A stretch of 64,000 nt of DNA from Carex sylvatica (lineage: Eukaryota; Streptophyta; Magnoliopsida; Poales; Cyperaceae): the NCBI GenBank assembly GCA_964058845.1, contig CAXKVR010000076.1, positions 1 to 64,000 of the forward strand, read 5' to 3'. Shown here in pieces: positions 11,565-21,739 of this stretch (positions are counted from its first letter, which is position 1; each line of letters starts with the position of its first letter). Made by a program: the position numbers and the translations under genes. The notes below the pieces were generated by a model that was given only the letters and a program-made list of their open reading frames with translations, was not told where the DNA came from and did not search any database.

Positions 11565-11975
11565 GAGTAGAACTAGGGTGTTCTTAAGCTCACCAAAGTG
11601 TCTGGTGAGCTTAACTCCAAAAATTATCAAATCGGTTTCAAATGGCAAATCTGAACCGTTGAAACCCGCCTACCTTACGAGTGATGCATCTACATGTAAA
11701 AATTTTAAACGTTCGAATTAATTTAGTATAAAGTCAAGTGGTCAAAAAACGTTAAAAAAATGAATGCACTAAAATTAATTTATTAACATTTTAATTTTGA
11801 CCAATTGACTTTATACTAAATTAATTCGAACGTTTAAAATTTTCACATGTAGACGCATCACTCGTAAGATAGGAGGGTTCTAACGGTTCAGATTTATCAT
11901 TTGAAATCGATTTAATGAATTTTGGAGTTAAGCTCACCAAACACTTTGGTGAGCTTAAGAACACCCTAGTTCTAC
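11565..11975. mobile_element. Foldback MITE, tip type GAGTAGAACTAGGG
   Basis: Inverted-repeat element of about 410 bp between (TA)n tracts. The tip is gagtagaactagggtgttct and contains ttaagctcacc. Its inner arms differ from the neighbours (a block with ttcgaattaatttagtataa and the gtgatgcatctacatg block) and instead match 49491-49896 and the truncated copy near 63040-63410. It therefore belongs to a second arm class. Confidence 0.85.
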
Positions 11976-11979
11976 TATA

Positions 11980-12346
11980 TATATATAATGTTCGCCCTTG
12001 CTCTTAAAGACCAAACAAAACAAAAAAATACTTCTACCTTTTGTTTGGCAATTTATTTCTTTGTTTGAATTGGTTGTGGGCCTGTGGCTTTGCTTCTTTG
12101 TAGATAGTGTTTTTTAAGAAAAAATGGAACTAAGTTTTTCAATTTTAAATACCCAAATAAAAAATAACATATATTTTGAACTTGCAATTTTCACGCAGAG
12201 AACAATATTTTAGCCCTAAATCAAACGTTGGTTGTTTTGCAAATAATGGTGTTGTTTATTTATTTGTTTATTAATCTATTATTTTATTTTTGTGATTATT
12301 ATGATTATTGCTCGTCACACTTGAATTGGTCTGAAAAGAACCAAGT
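11980..12346. other. Intergenic, distal upstream region of the TIP gene
   Basis: AT-rich sequence after the MITE cluster. No gene or element boundary is seen. Confidence 0.4.
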
Positions 12347-12356
12347 GAAATTGTAA

Positions 12357-12654
12357 CCGAAATTTTTATTTATACTCTTTGAAAATAAATAAATACCAAA
12401 ACCACATCTATTGGGCTGCTAAATTAATATGTGGCTCTATTTTTGAGGGCACAAATTGGTTTGGCAGCCCCTAAAATTATAAAAATACACTGTAATATTA
12501 AATACATTTAAGTTTTAAGGGGCCTCCAAACCAATATGTAGTCTCCATGAATGAGGATGCAGATTGACTTGACGAACCGAGTAAATGCAGAATTCCTCAT
12601 AATTTGAGGTGTTTTGAATTTTTTTTTTTAAAAGGGTATAAATAAAAATTTCGG
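12357..12654. mobile_element. Mutator-type MITE in the TIP promoter region
   Basis: The element of about 298 bp begins CCGAAATTTTTATTTATAC and ends in the inverse of that sequence. It is flanked by a 10-bp duplication with one mismatch (gaaattgtaa at 12347-12356, gaaattgtga at 12655-12664). Length, termini and duplication size fit a Mutator-like MITE. Its right end lies about 62 bp before the proposed TATA box of the aquaporin gene, so it now forms the proximal promoter boundary. A diverged copy of the same sequence is seen at about 63465-63660. Confidence 0.82.
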
Positions 12655-12715
12655 GAAATTGTGATGTAGTCTTAAGTCTTAACTTTTTATTATAAAGAAA
12701 ATTCCAAATCCCCCC

Positions 12716-12725
12716 CTATAAAATA
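12716..12725 (+). promoter_or_regulatory. Probable TATA box of the TIP gene
   Basis: The sequence ctataaaata stands in a C-rich context about 125 bp before the start codon at 12848, a usual distance for a plant TATA box with a short leader. The leader that follows is CT-rich, as in many plant 5' UTRs. The assignment rests on position and sequence only. Confidence 0.6.
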
Positions 12726-12847
12726 GCCCCATCTCTATAAGACCCCAGCGTCTAACTCATTCCTTTCACATCAGCTTCCATTTCCTCCCATAACTCATTT
12801 TTTTTTTCTTTTTCACATCAAAACAAGTTCACTGTTTATATTAGGTC

Positions 12848-14959
12848 ATGGCAAAGATTGCACTTGGAAACCACAATGAAGTGGCTCAGCCGGACTGTGT
12901 CCGTGCCGTACTAGCTGAGGTGGTTCTCACATTTCTTTTCGTCTTTGCTGGTGTCGGTGCAGCAATGGCTGCTGGTATGTTTCTCTAAACATTTGTCTAT
13001 CAATCTCCTTGACATGATCATACAAACACAGATGAATTTTGCCATTCAAAATTTAAAAAGAATTGTTAGTTACTGCCACCAACCAATTAACCAAGTTCTC
13101 TTTAACCTCATTATATATATATATATAGAGAGAGAGAGATAGGCTAATATACAATCGATTATTCCTAACCTCTCGTGCAATCAAGTCTTTTTCCGATTTT
13201 TAAAGTCCAAATGATCGATCCAAACTGTTAGATGTGATCTCCATATTAAAATGTGTTAGGAGACCATAATTTTCATTTTTTGGAATTTTTTTACTATTTA
13301 TTAAGCCACTTTGAAAATCGTTGATCCAACGGTAGCTTCTCATTTTACTGTTTGGTTAAGTCATCGTTGAATCAGCGATTTTCAAAGTGCCTTAATAAAT
13401 AGTAAAGAAATTCCAAAAAATATAAAATTTGGTCTCCTAGCATATTTCAATATGAAGATCACATCTAACGTTTGGATTGATCATTTGGACTTTAAAAATT
13501 GGAAAACGAGTTGGTTGTACGGGAGGCTAAGAACAATCGATTGTTATATGCGCTTATCTCTATATATATATAGATATTATAATTCAATGGTATTTAAGCA
13601 CAAAATATGAGTTTATATCCAGAAAGAAAAGGGTATTTTTTCAGTGAATTGTATTGTATCTTGTAATTAGATGGGTCAAGAAACAGGCAAAAATGAAAGG
13701 ATTCAAAATCCAGCCAGTGATTGTCATAAATCAGCAATTAAATTATTAAAAAGTTTCAAATAATTATTCAATTGGCATAGGCTAAAACTATAATATATGA
13801 TTATTTGGCTTGTACTAGTATATTTAACCATTTAAGCAGGGAAAATGTCGGGCGGAGGCGACACAATAATGGCACTGTCAGCGGTGGCAATAGCCCACAC
13901 ACTGGTGGTGGCGGTTATGATATCAGCCGGGCTCCACATTTCAGGTGGCCACCTAAACCCGGCAGTGACAGTTGGACTTGCTGTGGGTGGCCACATCACT
14001 CTGATCAGGTCTGTTTTGTACATCTTGGCTCAGTTGCTTGGCTCGTCCTTCGCATCCCTTCTACTCAAGTACCTCACAGGGGGATTGGTACGTGATTTTT
14101 TCAAGTATTTGGTGCAGCTTTTTTATATTAATCTAGAAATTTCTGTGTTACAGTACAATTTGTTTGCATATTTTAGATCAAGACTTAATCTTTCTACAGC
14201 ATTAATCACTCTGATCTTAATACTGTACCAGTTACCAATTATTCTGGGATGTATATACCAGTAAACTGGACTGACATGGTTAGGTGGTAAATCAGAGTTT
14301 GTATCATGCTTTAGTTCAAAAGTTTTCTAAACATTTTCTTTCAGCTATAAAAAAAAAAGTAGTTTATCAGGTAGAATATTATGTAAAAAACATTTTTTTT
14401 TTTAGTGGTTCAACCTTCAAGTGATGAAAGCAGCAAGTTTAAAAATTGGTTATTTGTGATTGTAACAGAATGGTATTTGGTTTGTCAGAATAAATAAAGA
14501 TAACTGATCCAATTTATATTGCAATAATTTAAACCATTGATCATGCTTAAACTTAACCATGATGCTACATTTCACATGCAGGAAACACCGGTACACACTC
14601 TGGCTGCTGGTATGGGATCCTTCCAAGGGGTAATAATGGAAATAGTGCTCACTTTCTCTCTCCTCTTCACAGTTTATGCCACAATTGTAGACCCAAAGAA
14701 GGGCATCATAGCGGGTCTAGGCCCGTTGCTTGTCGGGTTAGTGGTCGGGGCTAACATCTTTGCTGGTGGGCCCTTTTCTGGTGCATCCATGAACCCGGCA
14801 AGGTCATTCGGGCCGGCTTTAGCCGCCGGAGATTGGACCGATCACTGGGTCTATTGGGTGGGACCCATTATCGGTGGTGGGTTCGCGGGTTTGGTTTATG
14901 AGAACATTTTTATTGTTAGTACACATGCACCTCTTGCTAGAGATGATGAAGGATTTTAA
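12848..14959 (+). CDS. TIP4;1-like: Tonoplast intrinsic protein aquaporin, TIP4-like
   Basis: The gene has three exons: 12848-12974, 13840-14087 and 14582-14959, with GT-AG introns in phases 1 and 0, and it encodes 250 residues, the normal TIP length. The protein should have six membrane helices and form a water channel in the vacuolar membrane. It begins [20 protein letters not shown]. Both pore signatures are present: HLNPAVT in exon 2 and SMNPARS in exon 3. The selectivity filter reads His (AVAIAH), Ile (MEIVLTF), Ala (FSGAS) and Arg (NPAR); H-I-A-R fits the TIP4 group, which in some plants also passes urea or glycerol. TPVHTLA and [10 protein letters not shown] are typical TIP blocks. Intron 1 (865 bp) holds a foldback MITE at 13136-13560. 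A Mutator-type MITE ends just upstream of the TATA box. No lesion is seen, so the gene is probably functional. The TIP3 group shares a similar filter but has a different N-terminus. Confidence 0.93.
13136..13560. mobile_element. Foldback MITE within TIP intron 1
   Basis: The inverted-repeat element of about 425 bp has tip gagataggctaatatacaat paired with its inverse (left boundary in a GA run) and lies between TA-rich flanks. The tips hold a small palindrome around caatcgattg. The inner arms are of the common class. It makes up about half of the 865-bp intron and leaves both splice sites untouched. Confidence 0.85.
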
Positions 14960-15936
14960 GGGAATTTTACTTGGTACTTCTTCTCATGTGCTATATATAT
15001 AGTTATAGATTGTAATTGATATAATTATGTGATGTCTATAACTTGGATAATGAGCAACAAGTGCTGTTGTGTGTTCGTTTGGAACTGTTGAAATATTAAT
15101 TTTTAAGTTACCTTTTTGTTGTTGTATAATTAAACAGTTATCCATAGTTAGAAATTAAGACTACATAAGTTAAATATTACTGCTATTGTTTTATATATGA
15201 AAAAGTAAAACATCATAGAGCCTCAAATTCTATAGACTTGTAATTGAAACTGTAATTCGTAATGATTTATTTGAACAACATAGTGATGACAAAGCAACTT
15301 GATGCATCGCATTCACATCTAGTTAGAATTGGTTATTTATCTAGGTTTACTTATTTTTCTATTCTTAGTATATTCATGTAGAATGATATACTAATACGTG
15401 TTTTCCTATATTAATCCTTTAAATTTGCCTGAATGCATGTACGCATCATGTCTCATTTTGGATTCACTAATTAACGGGTAATACGAAACTCATATAGCTA
15501 TTATACCCCCGGATTCAGCTCCTCTCCGGTTGGCCGGTTGGTACAAAGTGAAGAGCCATGCTTTAAATTTTAGCATAGAAAAGGTTTCTTGAGAGAACCA
15601 GCCTTTAACAGTTATAATCACATCAGTTTCAGTTTCAAATCCAACTTCAATCTAAGTCTCAACTTATTTATTTATTAGTTAACAACCGCAATTGCTATCG
15701 GTCATGTAAATTACTCCAGTCCTTCAAGGTAGTAGTGTAAACCTTATTTGTGATCCCCGTTTCTTTGCATTTTAAATAATCATGTTTGAGTTACCATCAA
15801 GAAAAGAAAAGAAAAAACATAAACAACAGTAGAGTTAAGAGTTTTGCACTAACAACGGTCTGACTTGAGCAGCTAGTGGATCACATATATTAATTTAGAT
15901 TTTGTTTAGGTTTTAAAATGAATAAGACATGGTTTA
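14960..15936. other. TIP 3' UTR and spacer
   Basis: The TIP 3' UTR probably occupies the first 100-200 bases; no canonical AATAAA is evident near the stop. The rest is AT-rich spacer without recognisable genes, up to the 3' end of the convergent PPR relic. Confidence 0.45.
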
Positions 15937-17036
15937 TTAATATTTCATGTCTGTGCTCATTCTATAAAGCACCTCTGCCTTCTCAATTTCACCTTTCTTG
16001 TGCAGCTCATCTATAAGAGTATCGTAAGTCTTGGAATCAGGCTTGATTCCTCTGGAAAACATGTTGTGCAGCACCTCCTCTGCCTTCTCAATTTCACCTT
16101 TGTCGCACAGCCCACCTATGAGAGCATGGTAAGTCATGGAATGAGGCTTGATCCCTACACAAATCATGTTGAGCAGCATCTCCTCTGCCATCTCAAATTC
16201 ACCTTGGTCGCAGAGCCCATGTATAAGACTGCAATAAGCCCAGACAGAAGGCTCGAGCCCTCTGGAAATCATGCTTAACAGCACCTCTTTTGCCTTCTCA
16301 TATTCACCATCGTGGCACAACCCCCATATAAGATTGTTGTAAGTCACGAGATTAGGCTGGAGCCCTTTGGAAATCATTGTATACAGCACCTCCTCTGCCT
16401 TCTCAATTTCACCTTCGTAGCACAGTCCATCTATGAGATTGTTGGAAGTCACGACATTAGGCTCGATCCCTTTGGAAATCATGCTATGCAACACCTCCTC
16501 CACCTTTTTTAATTTCTCCTCTGTGGCACAGCCCATCTATAAGATTGTTGTAAGTCACGAGATTAGATTCGATCCCTTTGGAAATCATGCTATGCAGCAC
16601 CTCCTGTGCCTTCTCAATTTCATCTCTGTGGCACAGCCCATCTGTAAGATTGTTGTAAGTCACGAGATTAGGCTCGATCCCTTTGGAAATCATGCTATGC
16701 AGCACCTCCTGTGCCTTCTCAATTTCACCTTTTTTGCAAAACCCATCTTTAATTAAGACTGTTGTAAGTCTCTACATGAGGAATACATCCCAGCTGAGGC
16801 ATTTTTTGGGTTACAATGGCAGCAGCCTCACCGATCCTATTCTCGTAACAAAGACGCTTGAGTATTGGATTGAAAATCACGGTCCCAGCTCTGTGACCCT
16901 CTTTGAGAAGCCGACCAAGATAAGAAAAGGCTATATTGAGCCAATCCCCTTCAGCGCAATATTTGATCATGATCCCAATGGGGGGTTCAGAGTAGCCAAC
17001 CTTGGCCGACAGAGAGCCAAAATGGTGAGATGCCAC
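15937..17036 (-). pseudogene. Restorer-of-fertility-like PPR gene, frameshifted
   Basis: Read on the minus strand, this is a run of about eight or nine 35-residue P-class pentatricopeptide motifs, an RNA-binding scaffold normally sent to mitochondria or plastids. The N-terminal part (17036-16749: LNIAFSYLGRLLKEGHRAG, later MPQLGCIPHVETYNSL) resembles the opening motifs of the RFL clade. Downstream motifs are highly alike (MISKGIEPNLVTYNNLIDGL). Two frameshifts break it, each an apparent one-base gain in an A/T run: near 16750-16755, after ETYNSL, and near 16505-16510, where six T stand in place of five. The final frame ends at 15937. No clean N-terminal start or transit peptide is visible upstream; an Ala/Glu-rich open stretch in another frame (about 17150-17000) may be its remains. 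It is a pseudogene unless both homopolymer shifts are sequencing errors. Confidence 0.85.
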
Positions 17037-17179
17037 TCTTGGTTTTCATTGTCTCAGCCTTCTTCTCTCCCTCCTGCCTTGTTGCTGGTGCTTCTGCGGC
17101 CGCCTCCAAATCGTCCCCAAAGATGTTGCCAATAATGTTGTCAAAGAAACCCAAATCTCATAAAACTTGTGGGTTAATT

Positions 17180-17660
17180 CAACCAGTAATTTATATTTGG
17201 TATCATACTCAATGCCGCAGCAAATTGGAAACGGCTTGCGTATCCGAAAGTACGAAAGCTGTAAATGTTTATGGATATCCGAAAAATTTTGAAAAATTTT
17301 GAAATTTCAAAAAAAATTTGAAATTCGAAATTTTGAAAAAAAAAAATTAAATTTGAAATTTGGAAAAAAATTGAAATTTGCAAAAACTATCAAATTTGAA
17401 AAAAAAATTGAAATTGGGAAAAAATTAGAAATTTGAAAAAACTATGAAATTTGAAAAAAAAAATTGAAATTTGAATTTTTTTTAAATTTAAAAACAATTT
17501 GAAATTTTGAAAAAAAATTGAATTAGAAATTTGAAAAAAGTTTGAAATTTGATAAAAAAAATTGAAATTTGAAATTGAAATTGAACTTTGAAATTTTTTT
17601 ATATTGAACTTTGAACTTTTAAATTTATCTGCATAAAAAAAAAATTGAGCAATAGATAAA
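17180..17660. repeat. Low-complexity GAAATTT-type repeat
   Basis: About 400 bases (17283-17640) consist of irregular repeats of gaaatttgaaaaaaaattg. Open frames across it are products of the simple repeat and are not genes. Together with 17736-17900 it may be the core of a decayed hAT element. Confidence 0.85.
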
Positions 17661-17899
17661 TATTGATCCCTCAAAATCAAAACAATTGCTCATAATAAAT
17701 GCTTACTTAATGAAAAGTGCAAATAAGTAAAAATATGAGCCGGCTCGTGAGCCGACTCGTGAGTCGAGCCAATTGTTTACATGAGTCTAATCGAGTCGAG
17801 CTTTTTATTTTAAAAACGAGCTGAGTTAGAGCTGAATCATTTTGCTTCTCTCATTAAACCGATCCGAGTTTGAACCGAACCTTAATCATTAGCAGCCCT
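17249..17899. mobile_element. Probable decayed hAT element
   Basis: The right end reads ttagcagccctaa, the complement of a TAGGGCTGCTAA hAT terminus. The segment 17736-17900 has the gagccggctcgtgagccgac and cgagtcgagct subterminal repeats common in plant hAT MITEs. A possible left terminus is the diverged gctgtaaatg at 17257. No 8-bp target duplication could be matched, so the boundaries are uncertain. Confidence 0.5.
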
Positions 17900-17997
17900 A
17901 ACTAGCATATTATACATAATATATCAATATTCGCGTAAGTGTCGAAGTCACATCCATTTTTTTTTATGTTTAAGGAGCACAAAGGTTGTTTTTCTCT

Positions 17998-18268
17998 TTG
18001 AGTTTTTATTTCTATTGTTGTGGTTATTCGTCTTATATAAACCTCTGTTGAGTCCTGACTCTTCTGATTGAATCCCCATCACAAGTCACAGTTGTGACAA
18101 ATCTGACATAAGACCTATTAAATATAAGAAATAAAAACTCAAAAGATTTGAGTTTTTATTCATTTCTATTGTTGTGGTTATTCGTCTTATATAAATTTGT
18201 CGTTGATAAATGGCTAAACATTATGAAAATTGTGACAAAACTGACATGACCTATTAAATATAAGAAAT
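17998..18268 (+). repeat. Local tandem duplication of about 130-150 bp
   Basis: The block beginning gagtttttatttctattgtt and ending near ctattaaatataagaaat occurs at about 17999-18130 and again at about 18150-18268, with small indels. The first copy is preceded by a segment (ggagcacaaaggttg at 17973) that also occurs at 4900. Function unknown. Confidence 0.75.
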
Positions 18269-18410
18269 ACATGTACAATTTACATTTTGTTTAGTGTCAA
18301 CAATATTGTCAAAATGTCAAATAAATGAATCATAGAAATTAGATGCATGCGAGATTGCGAGAAACTATCATAATTTATATCGCTTGAAATTTATCTTTAT
18401 TGTTTATTGG

Positions 18411-18600
18411 GCTATAAGTTGTTCAGGCCGACTTTGGTGCTGTCGGATTTGGGCCGAGCACTGGAGATACTGGGCCGGGTACTTCCGTCGGCTTCTAGTT
18501 TATGAGAATATACTTTTGTTGTTTATACCACATTTGTACTGCATGCACCTCTTTCTGGATTTATTGAATGATCGATTTTGAGGGAATTTATTGGTCCTTT
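18411..18600 (+). pseudogene. Relic of a second TIP aquaporin (end of last exon)
   Basis: About 190 bases align with the end of exon 3 of the TIP gene at 12848-14959: ttcaggccgactttggtg and gagcactggagatactgggc answer to the [17 protein letters not shown] segment, followed by agtttatgagaatatac (LVYEN) and the tail with catgcacctctt and ttttgagggaattt past the stop. Indels destroy the frame. One readable run, WAEHWRYWAGYF, recalls [12 protein letters not shown]. Same orientation as the intact gene, about 3.6 kb downstream. This points to an old local TIP duplication whose second copy has almost vanished. Confidence 0.8.
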
Positions 18601-18839
18601 TATCATTTATCCTTCAATGACAATCAGCATGAATTTTTAATATGTCAGCATAGATTTTGATGTTGCGATTTTTATATTTGATATATGTTTAATAAAAACA
18701 AATTCAAATTTATTCGGAACTTGGAAAGAAAATACAGATTTCACACTGAATCAAAATTTGTGCTAGCAGCAGATAGATTATGAATATCTGGCTATAAAAT
18801 TATTTTTTTCTAATTGCTAAACACTTCTAAAAAAGTATT

Positions 18840-19195
18840 GAGTGAGGCTATGGTACATTGCAATGCATGGATCGATTCGTGCATTGGTTTTATATCTCCG
18901 TTTTCAAAGACAAAATAATCAATCCGAATAGTTCAACATTATTATCATATGAAAATATACTTGAAAATCAAATTATATTTTTTTTCGGAATTTATTTTAC
19001 TATTTTTCTAGACAATTAGAATTTCACTTGATAAAAAAATTCTGACCCTCTGAGAGTAGTGATTTCTACCTGTTAATATTTTTTTTCAAAAAAATATAAA
19101 TTTTGATATTCAAATATATTTTCATATAATAATAATATTGAAGAATTTAAATTGATTATTTTGACTTTAAAAACAAAAATATAAATTCTATATAC
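18840..19195. mobile_element. Decayed foldback MITE, tip type GAGTGAGGCTA
   Basis: Left tip gagtgaggctatggtac, then the family core in diverged form (aatcaatccgaatagttcaa, tactatttttctagacaatt) and the opposite arm to about 19195. The right tip is no longer clear. The nearest relative is 29340-29734. Confidence 0.65.
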
Positions 19196-19199
19196 AGGC

Positions 19200-20600
19200 G
19201 GATCCGCAAATTATAGGCTCACTAAGTATTTGACTTATTACTGAATCAAAATTTGTTGTAGTTGGTTATATAGAGGATGTCATTCGTAATTGTAAAAAAT
19301 TTAACAAAAAATATAAATTTATAATCTGATATAATACGGATATAATTTAAAAATAATTTATTTGTTTATAATACAAATATATACCAAAATCTTTTGTAAA
19401 ATAAATGGAAAAAGTTCATAAATTTTATTAATAGTGTCAAATAAATAACATATTGTCCATGTAATTTCAAAAATATAGGAATAATTCGGACTTTTGGAGA
19501 GGCACTTAAAAAAAAAAAAAAAAACTGAATATCATTGAGAAACCTTGTGATTATGGATAGAGCAAGAAAAATGGCACGGTGGAGCCGCATAACTATATAG
19601 TTACGACATAGAAGTTACGTGCTATGGCTGGGAGATCTATGATAGAAAATTAAGTCATGGCATGTAACTAACACGCGTGCTGTGCCGTTCTATCATATCA
19701 TTCTACGGCTCCACTGTGAACTATATCGTTCTATGAAGTATTTATTATATCGTTCTATGATAGAACGGCACAATACTCGTGTTAATTACGTGTCATGACT
19801 TGTATGTTCTGTGCTGTGATTATCTTTTAAAAATTTAACATGGTACACGAAATATTTAGTCACGACATGTAATCACGCGAGTCACGTATAATTAGGACCG
19901 TTAGATCTTTAATAAATGATCAATCTTAAATAAACTAACTTAAATTATGATCAAATAGTTATACGAGTCATATTTGATCACAGTATGTTTGGGTACAATA
20001 TGACTTACGTGGCGTAATCATCCCTTGATATTTTAATCACAATACAACAAAATACGTGAAAAATTAACTTGATTACGACATAGGACGACACGAAACTATA
20101 TTAATCACGGAACACGGTATGAACAACACTTTTTTTCCGCTCTAATTATGGAGGATGCTATACTAACTCAAATAATAATGTCGTTTCGCCGTATTACCGT
20201 ACACAAAATTGTCCAGTGACCAGATTACTGGAATTCACATCCCCTCAGGTTACATGTCTGAGCACAATTACAATCGGACGATTCTTTTAGCCTGACACGA
20301 ATCTCAAAACAGACCCTTAAAGTCTTCATAGGAACCAGATTGAGTCTGATCCGGCTGAGATTAATCTGACCTGTCAGTTTTAATTTGTTTGAGTCAGGTA
20401 TCTGGGAGGATACGGATCCAGATTACTGTGGGTTACTGGGGGTTCGAGTGGACGCTTGGAGATTGGTGCCAAACGATCGTGCCACGTGTCGCATTCACTT
20501 CGGGGTCCCTGACTCCTACCTGAACTCATATCACCTGAGGTAACTAAAATTTTGTGCTTTCAGCCGGACCGTTAAATCGGCTTTTGCACAAATATTAAAG
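19200..20600. other. Intergenic with short dispersed repeats
   Basis: No gene is supportable. The stretch 19540-20120 contains repeated phrases such as cgttctatgatagaacgg and tcatgacatgtaac in both orientations, which resemble parts of 39760-39850 and 44990-45080 and suggest old transposon debris. A relatively GC-richer segment (20200-20600) shares motifs (for example ctgaggtaac) with 6670-6700. Confidence 0.45.
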
Positions 20601-21739
20601 GGTCCAGTGCATTACACCTCTGACCGGATTTGACCCCGATTCTGATCGGACGGTTAGGATTGAAATTCAAAATTCGTGTTACCTCAGAGGATGCTGACTG
20701 GCTCCCCCTTACCCTACTGAACTCATTACAGTTGCCTTTTGTTTTTAACGCGGGTAAGGAGGCCAGCGAGCCTCTCTTCTCAGGCGAGCAACAATCAACG
20801 CGCCTCCGTTCCTCATTTCTTTCTTTCTCCGCTGTTGTTTCGATCTTCTCTCATGGTATACCGCCACCTTTAGACCTATTCTCTTTCGTAGCACCTTCAA
20901 AGGCATCATTCTCGCTTTTAATTTTCCTATGTAAATTCACCTTTCCATTTTTTCAATCGTTGAACAGTTTAATTTCATTGTGAAAAATGGAGAAGAGACC
21001 ATTGAAAAGCATTTATTCATTCCTGTACATTATTGAGGCTGAGATGGAGAATTGTGCGTTTTGGTTGCAATCCCCATCCTTTATTATCTCATTTGTTACC
21101 GTTTTGAGTCTCAAATTTGGGAAGGCATTGTAGATTTGATATTTGTATTTGTTATTGGTTCATGAATTTAAGTTTTTTAGCTTGTTATGATCAATCTTTT
21201 TGGTTAGCTAGCCTAAAATTACACAAAAGTATGGTATATTTTCATTTAACATAGAAGCACCAGTTATTATAACTCAAACATGCTAGCACAAATCAAAAGA
21301 AAAAACTATCCGAAGACAATCAAAACCCCCAAGGCAATTAACTAAAACATGCTCATCATCTTATCGGTTTGAAGTTTTTGAACTTTAAATGTAAATCCCC
21401 CCTTCTGTTTGCTAGCTAATTCTGCACTCGATGGACCAATTTCTAGAGATATACAAGTTACAAATATTTGCTTCTATTGTAGAATCTTTTCCTACATCAT
21501 GTGTCAACTTGTAGAGTAATTACCTTCACCAGTTCACCTCCTATTTCGTAGTTGCTTTCATTTAAACATCCATTATCTGGTGTTTTTTTTCCTACTTTTC
21601 ATGCATACTTTTAGCAGTAGGTTATATACCAAGTTCAACATTAGAGAATTTGGAAAAAGAAAAAAGTTTGCCTTCTTTTTCACATACTTATTTCTCCTCG
21701 ATTATGATATAGAATTTGAAAAAAATATTTATTCTAGGA
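20600..21739 (+). other. Possible 5' leader region of the boron transporter relic
   Basis: This 1.1 kb precedes the first recognisable boron transporter exon. It holds a CT-rich open stretch (20750-20980) of 5'-UTR-like composition and then AT-rich sequence that could be a leader intron. No conserved coding block is present. The assignment is an inference from position and composition. Confidence 0.3.

Noticed and set aside
17174..17680. Phe/Ile/Asn-rich open frames on the minus strand
   Set aside because: They are translations of the GAAATTT low-complexity repeat.
20630..20983. Open frame of 117 codons as a separate gene
   Set aside because: No conserved domain and a CT-rich, leader-like composition. 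It is better seen as possible 5' leader of the boron transporter relic.
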